Below are positions 8,131-19,384 of a stretch of DNA of 22,975 nucleotides, piece after piece; position 1 is the first letter of the stretch, and every line of letters starts with the position of its first letter. Origin of the DNA: Spirogloea muscicola (lineage: Eukaryota > Streptophyta > Zygnematophyceae > Spirogloeales > Spirogloeaceae); NCBI GenBank assembly GCA_009602725.1, contig WELB01000096.1, positions 538,994-561,968 on the forward strand. The letters are read 5' to 3'. The notes beneath the pieces are model-generated. The model did not search any database. It had not been told where the DNA came from and was given only the letters and a program-made list of their open reading frames with translations. The translations under genes were made by a program, and so were the position numbers.

Positions 8131-9627
8131 TGCACGGACGAGAGCCACGGCAGCAGCCGACGCCACCGCGGGCGCCGCTGGCGGCGCAGAGGCGCTGGCG
8201 CTGTGGCGCGCCGCGGACGCGGTGGCGCTGGACGTGGACAGCACGGTGTGCGTGGACGAGGGCATCGACGAGCTCGCCGCCTTCTGCGGCAAGGGCGCCG
8301 CCGTCGCCGCCTGGACCGCCAGGGCCATGGCGGGCGCCGTGCCGTTCGAGGACGCGCTCGCGGCGCGCCTCGACGCCATCGCGCCCTCCGCCGCGGACCT
8401 CGCCGCCTTCCTCGCGCAGCACCCGCCCAGGTCGGGCGCCTGCATCCCGTTCCACCATCAAGGACTGGCGGTTCGAGCCAGAACCTCGGCATCCGCGGCC
8501 GCGCCCGGCGCTTCGCTGCGCGCGGCAATATGGAACTAGTCAAACAGCTAAGCTGAACTATGAGTCTCTTTCTTAGGCATTTGCAGAGTTTTCCTTGACC
8601 GAAAGAATGCTCTTATCATCTTAGTGCTGGGAAGGCTGTGCTGGTCGTGTTTGCCGGAGCCCAGCCCAGAACTCAGCCTTCACTGTAAACTTTGACCCTT
8701 GAGTCAGTTCACAAACTCTTTCAGAGAGAGGCTTAGTCCAATCAAGGCGGGAAGCGCTAATGGGCGGCGCAGTGCAGTCGTCTGGCGGCTGCAGGCTGAG
8801 CCCGGGCATCAAGGAGCTGATTGCCGCGCTCGAGAAGCGGGGCACCACGGTGTACCTCGTCTCCGGCGGCTTCCGGCAGATGATCGAGGTGCACTTTCAC
8901 CACGGAATAAGTAAACCCACGGTGGCTGAGCATCTAGGAAGTAGCGCTCGATCGCCTCTGCATAAGTCGCCAAAAGGCGTGCTACACAGCTGACGCCACA
9001 GTGGGCCTCGGCACCCGCAGCCCGCTGCAGCGCTGCTTGGCATTCCCCGGGAGCGTATCTTTGCCAACCGCCTCGTGTTCAGCGACGACGGGTCCTGCGC
9101 TGGCTTTGACCCCAGCGAGCCAACGTCCCGCAGCGGTGGCAAGGCCGCTGTCATTGAGCGCATCAAGAGGGTACAGTTGGGCCTAGGATATCTATTATTT
9201 TGACTTGAGCCAGATCCAGGCTTCTGCAGTGCGTTCTTCTGAGGAGCCCTATACTGCTCGTAGTACCTGAACTGTGCAGTGTATTGTGTTGCCGGCAGGA
9301 ACACGGCCACAAGCTCCTGGTGATGATGGGAGACGGCGCCACCGATCTTGAGGTGGAGTTGCCGCCTGCGCGACTTCATGGCTGCTTGCCTGCACGTGTA
9401 GAATGTGTTAGAATCAGTGCCGCAGCAAGTTTGTGCCTTCTGCCATTAGGCTCTTCTTTGGGAACTTGACCTCCCTAGTGTTAGCTCGGCGCCACCAGGC
9501 ACGGAGACCCGGCGGGGCGGACCTGTTCATTGGTTACGGCGGGATGCAGGTCCGGCCAACGGTGAAGGCCGGGGCCGACTGGTTTGTCTACGACTTTGGC
9601 GCGGTCACTGAGGCCCTCAACTGCTGA
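8131..9627 (+). CDS. PSP: Phosphoserine phosphatase, plastid type, 5' end missing
   Basis: Hydrolyses 3-phosphoserine to serine, the last step of the phosphorylated serine pathway, in the plastid. Five exons: about 8131-8430, 8795-8888, 9021-9170, 9299-9352 and 9499-9627 (TGA 9625-9627). All introns are GT-AG and all phases agree. HAD-family motifs are present: the nucleophile DVDST (8231-8245) followed by [15 protein letters not shown] (8862-8873), [14 protein letters not shown], and GDGATDLE around 9329-9352. The C-terminus [15 protein letters not shown] is typical of plant enzymes. The mature catalytic domain looks complete, but the N-terminal transit peptide and start codon are not visible: exon 1 runs back into plastid psbB leader near 8131. 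The frame happens to stay open into the plastid DNA, which should not be taken as the real N-terminus. Convergent with ISA3. Confidence 0.93.
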
Positions 9628-10604
9628 TCTCAGAAGTGCATGATGACCAAGGCAAAGAATGCCTGCTTGCTGCATGCCCAGTGGCTTCACATTGCTATGT
9701 TGTGGCATAACTCCCCCCGATGACGCTAAAGTCATGGGTGCAAGAAAAGAAGGGTGCAAGCCTGTGAAATGTATGAAGGATTGGATGGGAGTTGCCTCTG
9801 TCGGTGACACGGCAGCTGCTGCCGCCGCCAATGCATGAGTTGTCGGCACTCTGTGCAAGCTAAGCTGCTTGCTGCTCAGCTTGAAGTGGCATGCCAGAGC
9901 GATTCTTTATTATCTATACGTACAATCCAAGCACAGGCTTCGAGCTCAGCACTTGCAATACTGGTCTAAGGTGTTGCCCCTTTCAGACCATGTTCGATTC
10001 TTTGGGCTGGCTTTTCACAGCCATTGCCTTACATTGTAAGAGCTTCTTCTTTCTGAGGTGTCGAAGTTCTCGGCAAGGCCAAGCCAAGGCCACAAGTCTG
10101 CATCTGCAAGGTGTCAACAAGGGCAGCATTGACATGCGCAACTGAATGGGACACTATACACTGATTAAGCGAAGCTGTTGAGTGGATAAGTACAAGTAGC
10201 TGATACGCTAAGAGCAGACACCGATGAGAATTGGCTTTGGCCATCAAGAGCAACAGCTTCAGTGCTCGCAATTTGACGAGCATCGCTACTTCTTGTTGCT
10301 CGCCCGATTCTGTTCATTCTCTTGTGCCGGCATCTCTTAGCCACCATAATATTGCAAAGTACCCTCCTTTCCAAGGATGCTCTGCATTTGCCAGCAGGCT
10401 AGCGACAACGCTTGACCTTCTGCTAATTTGCAACTGGCAAGGATGTAAAGTCAAGGTCAAAGAACTTAGCTTTCTGGATGGACCTTGATACACAAGCTAT
10501 TGCTTGCCTAGCTAGTGGTTGCCCAGCAGCCCTTTACATGAAGTCCTCATCATGCATGCAGCAGCACGCTTGAAAAGGGTGCAGAAATTTGTTTGTAGTT
10601 CCCC
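9628..10604. other. Intergenic region between convergent PSP and ISA3
   Basis: This stretch holds the 3' UTRs of both genes. Apart from a diverged retroelement tail at about 9984-10062 and one arm of a 23-bp direct repeat at 10560-10582, I recognise nothing. The short open frames have no similarity to known families. Confidence 0.6.
9984..10062 (+). repeat. Diverged LINE tail between convergent genes
   Basis: GTTCGATTCTTTGGGCTGGC, the loop, ACAGCCATTGCC and, after a short insertion, GCTTCTTCTTTCTG follow the order of the family tail seen at 2053-2160. The match is clearly weaker than between the other copies, so this is an old insertion or a decayed fragment. Confidence 0.5.
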
Positions 10605-10640
10605 TTATCTTGCACTAAGCAGCACGCTTGAAAAGGGTGC
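10560..10640. repeat. 23-bp direct repeat spanning the ISA3 stop region
   Basis: Bases 10560-10582 and 10618-10640 are identical. The upper copy encodes part of the last ISA3 residues (minus strand, around APFSSVLL), and the lower copy lies in the 3' UTR. The 58-base period suggests a small local duplication of the gene end. Confidence 0.75.
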
Positions 10641-13600
10641 CATGTTGTATCTACTTCCAATGCCAGCAACGCCTTCAGCAATAAAGTCATCTGGCGATGG
10701 TAAATTAGTGTCAACCTGCAAGATAACAAAGCAATCCTCGCTCACACCTATGCCTTGAGAACTTTTGCAACTCCTTTGACACTGAGCAGCATGTCAGCAC
10801 ATCTTCTTTGACAATCCTCTGGTAAAGCAATGGCAGAGTGCTAAGCAAGGCTCTTTGGCCCTGAAGATGCCAGGGTTGCAGAGACTCACAATCCTGAACC
10901 AGGACTTTCCGGTAGGAGGGGCCGGGATAATGGAATCCACGGAGTAAGTATGAGCATTGAATGCTATGTACAAGTCGCCTCCACCCAAACCTTGGTCATG
11001 TAACCTGGTCATTGACAAAGAGGTTGGCTTCACTACTGGCTCTAAAAACCTTGTTTGAAGCCCAATGGGGATTTGTCAAAGAAGAAGGGGCACGGTGCGG
11101 GATTTGACAATGGCAACACAGCAAAGTACCTCCAGGAAAATCTCATGCAGCTAACAACTGACTTATGGACCAACTAAACAGCTCTGCTTATTGACTTGCA
11201 GCTCAACATAAGGTATGCATAATCAGAAGGCTAGTATGTACGTGAATGCCAGAAATCGACTCTCCACATTGCCCCAGTTGTCTTCGTGCCACGTTACATC
11301 ACTCTGTATTTGAGAATGCGAAAATGTATGTATGAGGTCAAGCAGGTCAAGCAGCACATGATCGCTTGCATCATTGAGCAATTTCACCAGATGACTGGTG
11401 CAGTGATGCACAAGCTTCACAATGAGCAGCGGCGCATTCACAATCTCTAGAGAAATTAGTAGGGCAACAAGGCACAGAGCCACCATCGAGGCCACCCTAG
11501 ATAATCAAATGGCAAGCTTGTCCTCTGTGCACATGCATACGTTATTCAAGAACATCTCTCGACCCAAGAGCGGGTGCTGCCTTCTGAAGCAATTGGCTTT
11601 TGCAAAGAAGTCAAAGATGCTCGTTCTTCGCTCCTCCAGCTGCAAAATATCCAGTATCAAAGCAGCAAAATTTTTCATCTAAGTATGCATAATATGCTGC
11701 AGTATACTGCGGTGTGCATGATAACTAATCACTATTAGGAGTGGAGGTGCACGGGGTGACAAGTGAAGACCTGTTTCCACTGAAAGTGGTTAAGCTCATT
11801 GTCATGGCCATAGCTGTTGTTGTTGCCTTTCCTCGAATGGCCGTACTCATCTCCCATGAGCATCATTGGCGTGCCCTGCCATGACCACAGTATCTTGAGA
11901 ATAAGTACCATCAGCGAGTCAGCTTCCTTCACACTGAAACACGTATTCCAGTATGCATCACCATCACTTGACAAAGTTGTGGGCAATCTCAAATACCTCA
12001 CATGCTGTTGCACGTTAATTTACATGCATTGATGCTGACCTGGGAGATGATGAGAGCAATGTGATAGTTCTTGACTTGGCGCGCTCGTAGTCCCTCCACA
12101 AGAGAGTCCTCCGTAGGACCTGGTTCAGTGCACTGCAATTTCCTTCAAGACAGGTGTGAAAAAGTGGAATTATGCTCATTGAACTCAGCTGAGTCATAGA
12201 GGAAATTCACCTTCCACACCACAGTTCCAGCTGAAGTTGTCATTGCTGCCATCATTTCCACTCTCTCCGTTTGCCTCATTGTGCTGCTACATCATCAAGC
12301 AAAGACGAATGGGCACGGCTGCATGGTGCATGTACTGACATGAATTAAAGCACACGGCTTCTGCTTGTTGTCATATAAAGTAGATGCATAGAGCTGCAGA
12401 GGCATCTAGTGGGCGAGGCATCTAGTGGGCGAGGCTTGACCTTGCTGTTATATGATACAAGGTCCATCAGGGTGAACCCATCGTGAGCAATGACAAAATT
12501 GATGCTATGATATGGTCTCCTCTGGTTGACCTGTGAGAGATCAATGCATGTGGTGGTTTGCCATCAAACACGCAAGTCCCTATTACTACAACAGATTGTC
12601 AAAGACGTGGTCCCAGGTCGTGGCACGCTCTCAGGTCTAAGCGGATCACACTAGCGGTAAGAGCAGCAAAACTCAAGATTATATTATGTAGCAAGCCAAA
12701 AGATGGGTTTAGCAAGAGGGATAGAAGACGGGAAAGTACATTATACAGATCGGCCGATCCAGCGACTCGAGTGGCAAAGGCACTCTTCATTCCTGGGTCC
12801 CCCTGCATCATACAGATTTTATGCTATTGATCATGTGCTCCACGACCATCACACAGCATGATCAATGCAGCCTCCTCGATATGTGGTGGGGTACACTGCA
12901 TTTGAAGCTTCTGTGTCCTTCTTTGCACATGCTGACCTTGATAAATCTGCGGATGTCGTCGCGGAATATGCCATTCCATTCGGCCCATCTGCCACAATTT
13001 GTTGTAGACGAGTGTCATGTGAGTCAAATGCAGCAATCCGACGGGCTCGACCTTCAAGACTGATGCTCATACTGAGAGGCAGATCAATGAAAGCCGAGCT
13101 GCACACCTGTCCCAATTGGGGAAATTCCCAACTTGATAGAGACCTCCACAATCCCAAGGCTCCGCAATCAACTTGACCCGCGACAGTATTGCATCTTTGG
13201 CAATGCCCTACAAGTTAGTGTTCACCCAATTCATCAAAGCAGTGCAATTACCTTTGATGCATGGACCTTATTGTACAAGAAGTAGAGCTCTCCTGATTGC
13301 AAGATAGCGGTTCCATCTCACAATGTGATGTAGCAACTTTACACTGGTGCTTGCTCTTCTTCTAGCGGGGCAGGCTGTACCTGGCAGACCATAAAGCAGA
13401 TGTTACCTTGATAACTGGAGGAGCAGGAATGGGAATGCCATTTTGGTCTCGACAAAGGCAGCTGGCGAGATCAAAGCGAAACCCGTCCACATGGTACTCG
13501 GTGACCCTGAGGACCTTATGCGTAGTCGTATAAGATGCACACGCTGAAGCATAATCAATCTCAAATGCTTCTCTTGAAGCACCTCATACCTGCACCATTA

Positions 13601-16378
13601 AGCACTTATACATACACAATCGAGTAGCCCAGTGCGTAATATTTGGAATGAGATGAGGCAAGCATCGCCCCAGGGAAGCTGTGACTACTGAGAGCTACCT
13701 AAGAAAGGAGTGCATACCAGTGGCGCAGACTGTCTAGGACAAGCTCTGAAACCACAGGGTGGTTACAATTGAACGTGTTTCCTGCAGTGAAGAAGTCAAT
13801 GGCCTTTAAGGACTACCTTTGTGTAGAGGTCTAATCAATGGCACTGAGCACAAAGGCAGAGAGATTGCCATGATTTCTCTGTACATGACTGACAGAGGTA
13901 TGTGAGATGCACACCAGCGAAAGCATTATGGAAAGAGACCGTACCACAACCAGAGAAATTCAATAATTGGACGTAGCTGTTCGTGTCTACCATGTAGTAG
14001 ACCTGTACAGGGTGAGTCAATCAATCGGACTGGTAAGCTAACGGGCTCAAAAGCATGGCCAATCAATAGGCTGCAAGTTCCATGCAGTCTGCACGAGATA
14101 AGCGACGCCTGCCTGCTTGATTCCCGAAGACTGCATATCTGGCTTACCACTGCGGTAAGAAAGATTTACAAGACTGATAAGAGACAAGCTAGGCAAGTCA
14201 ATTACCAGATTATCAATGCCCCTGAAGGATGTCATGTATGGGTGCGCATCGTCAGACTCATTAGTATGATTGTACACAACGTCCAAGATGACCTGCCTTT
14301 GACAAGCAGACCATTAGATAGTCCAGGTATTGCTTTGACACTGTACCAAGAATGGCTAACAGCAGCTCAGGGTCTAGGGTTCAAGGTCAGCATAAGCTTC
14401 AAGCAGTGTCATTGCTGTGTGTGAAGGGGACATACTCAGTGACAAAGAGGAGACAAGGGTTTGATGAACTTAAGCCATACCTCAATACCATTGGCGTGAA
14501 GTGCCTTGACCATCTGCTTGAACTCCATCGAAGCTGCCCTAGGGCCCCCTCCAGCACTTGCAAATCGACTCATGGGGGCAAAGAAGTTGATGGTTGAGTA
14601 TCCCCAAGTATTAATCTGTGGGGAAGGTCACAATTGCACCTATAAGAGGTGGAGCCATCCTTCAGTGATACACAATCCATGCAGCATTTCCGTCTCCTCT
14701 CCTGACATGCCTAGCAAATAGATCCAAAGTTACCACTTTGTTCATGGCTTTGTTTGACTGGAAGACTGATCGAAGTCGTCGTTAAGTCGTCGTTGTGGTA
14801 TCACCGATTCTGCTATGCTTGCAACACATAAACTGGACTTTCAGAACATAAAGCATATACCAGGTGGTCACGTGGATTTGGCCTTCGCTGGAACTCAAAT
14901 TCGTCATACTCAAATATGGGCAGCAGTTCCACGGCATTGATCCCAAGCTCTAGAAGGTGAGGAATCTGCATGACACTGACATGTCAAGACGGTTTCCATG
15001 GCATGTTGGAATGAGACGGAATACTGTACCGCAGGCTGAAATGACCTCAATCACTTCGCAAGGAAAATGCGATGCGTCGAAGAAGAGTAAGACTGCATCA
15101 AGAAGGGTGTCGCTTGAGTTGTGCGTCTCACCTTATCAATGACAGCCAAGAAGCTTCCACGAATCTCGGGCTCTAGCCCACTTGATTCATCCGCAGTGAA
15201 CGCCCTCACGGCCATTTCATAGATGAAAAGATCTTTCTGCATGTGCAGCATATGTTCCCCAAAAGTAGGTGCTTAGATCAAGGGGGGCCTTGCTCTGCGT
15301 CAATCTTCTGCTCCAATTGGTGGACAATACATCCGTGCATGTAAACCTCTGAGCTTAATGTACACTTGGCTCAACCTACACAGTGACAGGTACAGATGAG
15401 CAATATATTGTAATGCCCCAGTCGTACCTCAGGTATTTCGGGCTTGCTATAATCCTCACCCCAGTCAAATTCTTCAGATTCCAAGTCGTAGGTCCCAAGG
15501 GACGGCTCAAATTTGTTGCTTGCGTCTCCAAACATTCGCCGGCCTTCTACTAGCTTTGCATAGGGATCGAGCAGAACTTGTTTTCCATCAAAGCGATGTC
15601 CTGCTTCCCAGCCCTGTGGGCCATCTATCTTGTAGCCATAGACGACCCCACGCAAGGGCACTCCCTGTTCCACACAAACAGTAATTCTCAGCACAAGCAA
15701 GGCAATGTTCCTGCAAAAAGTACGGAAGGCTTTTGCTGCACTGTACCTCTGACAGCGAACACTTTCTACAATATGCAGTGCGTAAAACGCATATAAAATG
15801 CGCGCTTGTGAAGTGCTCCTACAATAACGGCTTTTATCGCCAGCTGCTGATAATGTAGAGTGCTCACATGTACAGCCACATGCCAAACATCCCCAGTCTT
15901 GTTCTTCTCAGCATCAAGCACAATCTCCTCAGAAGGTGGCCCTGCTAGTCGGCCATCCAAGTACCTGGAAGTAATTGCTCCACACCATAGGTTTGACAGA
16001 AGCATGAGCAAGGGATGCTATCAAGTAATTCTCAGTACCAAAGTACAGTCCACCTTTGTGTTACAAACTTGGATGTGTCTGAATACAGAGGCTCACAAAT
16101 TTGTTGTGCTCCTTCTGTCTCAAGCCTGGCCAAGGTCTAACTTCCTTATGCACCACAGATTATCAAGCAGAAGGGCAGTTTGTATGCAGGGCTCAGCCGG
16201 GCTCTCTCTGGACAGTCAGACGCTTTACTCACAAGCAAAGCTTGACAGCTGTTGCATGCTGAGAGAATATAGCAAAGTTGATCACTGACTGAGTTTCAGT
16301 GAGTGAAACGCCAAGGGGAGATGGTGCTCCATGGGTGACTTGGAGAGGCACTTCACTGGCTTTCTGTGCCTTCTCATT
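10605..16378 (-). CDS. ISA3: Isoamylase 3, plastid starch debranching enzyme (mature part)
   Basis: Hydrolyses alpha-1,6 branch points during starch breakdown in the plastid (GH13). Minus-strand exons: 16378-16233, 15964-15868, 15664-15428, 15236-15132, 14965-14861, 14615-14481, 14292-14206, 14002-13945, 13781-13718, 13506-13407, 13207-13107, 12988-12937, 12802-12740, 12530-12441, 12283-12211, 12119-12040, 11875-11771, 11639-11541, 11303-11242, 11004-10890 and 10715-10605. They sum to 2085 nt, 694 residues plus stop, and every phase agrees. An N-terminal CBM48-like part is followed by the GH13 barrel. DVVYNHTNE is present, with the nucleophile Asp in DGFRFDLAS (13470-13472), the acid/base Glu in AEPWDCGG (13160-13162) and the third acid in AHDGFT (12480-12482), so the enzyme should be active. 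ISA3, not ISA1 or ISA2, is indicated by [30 protein letters not shown] and VTWHEDNW. The start lies upstream; see the transit-peptide entry. Confidence 0.95.
12399..12435. repeat. 16-bp tandem duplication beside an ISA3 splice donor
   Basis: GAGGCATCTAGTGGGC occurs twice in a row (12399-12414, 12415-12430), followed by GAGGC. It lies in the ISA3 intron just downstream of the donor at 12440. It looks like simple slippage and probably has no effect on splicing. Confidence 0.75.
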
Positions 16379-16665
16379 CTGGTGAATCACAAAATCAACA
16401 ATCAGTAACAAGAAAGGCTGCCATCTCCCAGCATCATGAAATGTACATTTAGTCGCTACATTCCCTTGTCACATCTTGCTTCCTAACACTTCTTCCTGTC
16501 TGCTGGAGGCAACGTCGCTGACTATTTGCAGCTCAGATTGCCAGCTAAAAGTCCTGCTGATTCACTTCGGCCCAGCAAACGCAGAAGCCACATTGTAGAT
16601 GCGAGGAGTCAGCAGATGAAAGGCCACCTCTCACAACGATCTGAAGAGCTGGCATCGTGACATAC

Positions 16666-16834
16666 TAGAGTTTGCATCTCTGCAGTTGTAGAGACTGTGC
16701 CACTCTTCCGAGAATGCAGCTTTGGTTGCCTCTCGAATAACAAGCTGGTCGAGTGGAGCTGGCCCCTGGATGAGCTCCTGAGCTCCTCGAGTCGTCGAAA
16801 GCTCGCTCTTTGCGGCGAATGAGAGGCGAGCCTC
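16666..16834 (-). CDS. Possible extra 5' exon of ISA3
   Basis: The minus strand is open from about 16834 (EARLSFAAKSELS) through LVIREATKAAFSEEWHSLYN to a good donor, TCTA|GTATGT, at 16665. The composition looks coding and the position fits an exon between the transit peptide and exon 16378-16233. However, its donor phase does not fit the AAT start of that exon without moving the acceptor, and I cannot match the peptide to known isoamylases. It could be a 5' UTR exon, part of a shifted model, or chance. Confidence 0.3.
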
Positions 16835-16925
16835 AGGCGGCGCTCAGGCTGCAGAGCTGCACTCTGCAGGCCAGTATGGGGAGTGGCAAGCCACGATATG
16901 TTGGACAGAAGGCGGCAGCCCGTGG

Positions 16926-17129
16926 CTATGTCAAGCTATGAATCAGCAATGCAGAGCGACGCCGAGAAACAATATCCGCGCGACTCGTGCTTGCGATTCT
17001 CCTCGCGAGAGGCCTCGGCAGTGCCGATGAGGCGCAGCTCACGACCGGGACGGGAGGCGGCTGGTGGCGCCGGACCTGCGCAGGCCGCGCAGCCGGCGGC
17101 AGCAGAAGGCGGGCCGAGAGCGCCACCAT
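16926..17129 (-). CDS. ISA3: Probable ISA3 first exon, plastid transit peptide
   Basis: An ATG at 17129 on the minus strand opens a peptide beginning MVALSARLLLPPAARPAQ, rich in Ala, Arg, Pro and Ser with almost no acidic residues, as plastid transit peptides are. The frame stays open to 16926, but the real exon probably ends earlier. A strong GTGAGC donor after PPPVPV would splice in phase 0 to the AAT of exon 16378-16233. The isoamylase would then be about 720 residues, near the usual ISA3 length. The exon end is uncertain. Confidence 0.55.
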   Translation of the reverse strand: MVALSARLLLPPAARPAQVRRHQPPPVPVVSCASSALPRPLARRIASTSRADIVSRRRSALLIHSLT

Positions 17130-17134
17130 CTCGC

Positions 17135-17200
17135 GGCGCGCCGACGCCGCCGCACTCGGCGGCGGCGGCGACGGCGGCGGCGGCGGCTGCGGCGTGGCCC
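17135..17200. repeat. GCC/GGC trinucleotide run in ISA3 5' leader
   Basis: Imperfect GGC repeats lie directly upstream of the proposed ISA3 start (minus strand). GC-rich 5' leader repeats of this type are common in green algae. No function is claimed. Confidence 0.6.
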
Positions 17201-17259
17201 TGAGCTCAGGGACGGCAGTCGCGAGCCCAGGTCGTGCTAACCGCCGGTCCTGAAATTAC

Positions 17260-17397
17260 ACTACCGGCTGCTAACCGCGCCTGTTTAAAGCCACCAGCCT
17301 TGGGGGGTGTTTGTGCCACATTAATAGCAGCCCTTTGGGGTGGTCATTGGTGGGAATGTTGTCTTGGTCGGCTTTACGTTAGCGCTGATCGCCGGAG
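17260..17397 (-). promoter_or_regulatory. Possible ISA3 promoter region
   Basis: Upstream of the proposed ISA3 start, the minus strand has a CCACCAATGACC CCAAT-like box near 17345-17356 and a TTTAAA near 17283. Composition drops from very GC-rich to mixed. A retroelement tail begins at about 17398, so any promoter further upstream would be within repeat sequence. Position and motifs only. Confidence 0.3.
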
Positions 17398-17520
17398 CCC
17401 GGAAGAAGAAGAAGAAGTGGCACTCCCAATGGGGGCAAGGGCTGCGAAAGAGAGCAAGCGCGGCCAGATTGACTGGTGGTTGGGAGAGGCCAGCCCAAAA
17501 GGAATGGACAAGGACAGAAG
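17398..17520 (-). repeat. LINE 3' tail copy upstream of ISA3
   Basis: (GAA)n, GTGGCACTCCCAATGGGGGC, AAGGGCTGCGAAAG, then an insertion of about 40 bases, GGCCAGCCCAAAAGGAATGG and ACAAGGACAGAAG. The stem arms are separated by the inserted sequence, so this copy is interrupted in the middle of its stem-loop, the same place where the short tails at 378-960 end. Confidence 0.65.
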
Positions 17521-17579
17521 AATCCTGGGTGCTAAGTACTTAGACAGCAGCAAGGGGACTCTCAGTAAGCTCTAGTCAG

Positions 17580-19365
17580 AAGATGCAAAGCCGGCAAAAA
17601 GCCAGCCCCAAAAGAATTGACAAAGGCTCGGAGGGGCCTACAAGCGTGTAGCAGCTACAAAGGGGCCTGAATATGCTATGGCAGAACAGGGGGAGGAAGA
17701 GCATTGGCACAGCTGGCCAAGAAAGCCATGCCCCCAGCGCGGCAGTGGCGGCATAGAGAGAGGTGAGAAGGCGCTCGGTGCGCATGAAAATGTAAGAGAG
17801 GCCAATTCTAGCCTTACAAATGTCCTGGTATTGGGGTAATGAGTTGGCTAAGGGGGGGCACTCATATCCTCGAGTGAGCACATACATATCTGACAAGCTA
17901 AGCTGAGGAGCCAGACCACCACCACGGAAGCCATTAGCCTGGTCTGTTGCACGCCCAGCACGCTGGTATATCGCGAGTGCCTGGGAGCGCTGCAGACTTA
18001 ATGATAGCCGCATCATGTAGCAGGCAACCATGGCTTGCGGGAAGCTAGAATGTCCCAAGCTACCCGCCCGACTACGTCGGCGGGCATCGACATGCTGTGC
18101 CAGGCGACGGAGGCGGGAAGACTACTTCATTCCGAAGCCGCCCAATATGTCCATGGCGCATGGGAAGAAGTGGTCGCCCCGGGGGTGGTCCTTGTAATGT
18201 CGCTCCTTCTTCTTCTCCGCATGATGTGTCGCCCATCCTGGCACAGTCGGCGTGGGTGCCCCTGGTTGGAGTGCGTTGACAAGAACGACGTGGAGAAGAA
18301 CACGAGGCCCACCGCTCCGGAGGGTAGCAACCACATCTAGACGCCTGATGTAAGGTCTGCCACGCTTCTGGAGTACCGGCATGATGCCCGACACCTCCAT
18401 GGCTGCATGGCAACCTGCCTCACGCACCAAGCCATACATAGCGTCTCTGAGAAGATTATGGGAGGCATTACGTTCACTTCCCTCAACACATCGAAGCATG
18501 TGAGCTGCCAAAGAGATCTCATCCTCCGAACAATGGCCACATTCACAATGTCGAATGCCAGCCAACAAAGTGGAGGGAGGCTAAGATGGTGGTGGACAGC
18601 CGTCCAGAAGAGGTCGTCCGAGAGCCAGAGGGATTCGTAGATCGGCAGAGCGTTGAGCCACTCCGATGCTCCCGGAGAGCTCATCGAGTGAAGACGAGAG
18701 AGCCCACGCCCATCCTCCTTCAGCAGAGCTTTGAGGTGGCTCATGGATTGCTCATTGGCTGCGTGTGAAGACGAGCCTGAGCCTTCGGGTCAGAGCAACT
18801 TGCCCACACCGCATAATCGACCTGATCTGCCGCGAGTGATGGGAAGTAGCGGAGGAGGTCTCTGCAGCGTCAGAGAGGGAGGTTTGAAGGGTAGGGTCCC
18901 ATTTGCTACTCCAGCTGTTGCTGTTGCCAGCACTGGCTGACCCTAATGATGAAGCGCGTTGACACTGTGGATGCCACTTGGGCCCAACACCCCAGGTGTG
19001 CTGCGCGAGCCAGGTGAGCCAGAGAACGGCAACCAAGGCCGCCCTTGCATATTGGGAGCGTCATTTGGAGGAGGGCGGCAGGCGTTGTAGGGAGTGCCGG
19101 GTGGTCCAGCAGGCCGAGCAGAGCCTGTTGGAGACTGACGTCCGCAGCGGCATAAATGTTGTCCAGAGCGGTGGCGGGAGGAACTGCCTGCTGCAGGTAG
19201 GTTGGGCGTTGGGCCACGCACCGGGTTAGGATGGCAACAGCCAGCTGGGAGTCATGCAATGTGGGGAGGGATGGGAGAGTCTTACACTGTCGCTCGAGGG
19301 TTGCCTGCACCTCCTGCACCACGTGCTGCTCCGCCCAGAGTGAATCCAAGCACCACCATGCCGAG
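17580..19365 (-). pseudogene. Decayed LINE-type retrotransposon, 3' half
   Basis: This is the longest copy in the window, with frames broken several times. From 5' to 3' on the minus strand there is a C-terminal reverse-transcriptase region (QLAVAILTRCV, then LPICKGGLGCRSLAHLARA; about 19365-18906), a linker with SSPGASEWLNALP (about 18650), a zinc-knuckle-like HCECGH...H...C with RNASHNLLRDAM (about 18545-18440), an endonuclease-like stretch ending PCAMDILGGFG (18122), MRLSLSLQRS (about 18010) and LSDMYVLTRGY (about 17870), where a frameshift hides the stop. The 3' UTR and tail reach about 17590. This order is standard for non-LTR retrotransposon ORFs. The catalytic RT core is absent (5' truncation) and the copy is inactive. 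Confidence 0.75.
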
Positions 19366-19378
19366 GGGGGGGGGGGTT
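19366..19378. repeat. G-run at a LINE-LINE junction
   Basis: A run of about 11 G (poly-C on the element strand) separates the tail of the 19385-20328 copy from the RT sequence of the next copy. It may be non-templated sequence added at insertion, or slippage. Confidence 0.5.
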
Positions 19379-19384
19379 CTGGCA

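Noticed and set aside
7922-8539. Plus-strand frame joining psbB antisense to PSP exon 1 as a longer PSP N-terminus
   Set aside because: The upstream part is antisense plastid coding sequence and open only by chance. It is not a transit peptide.
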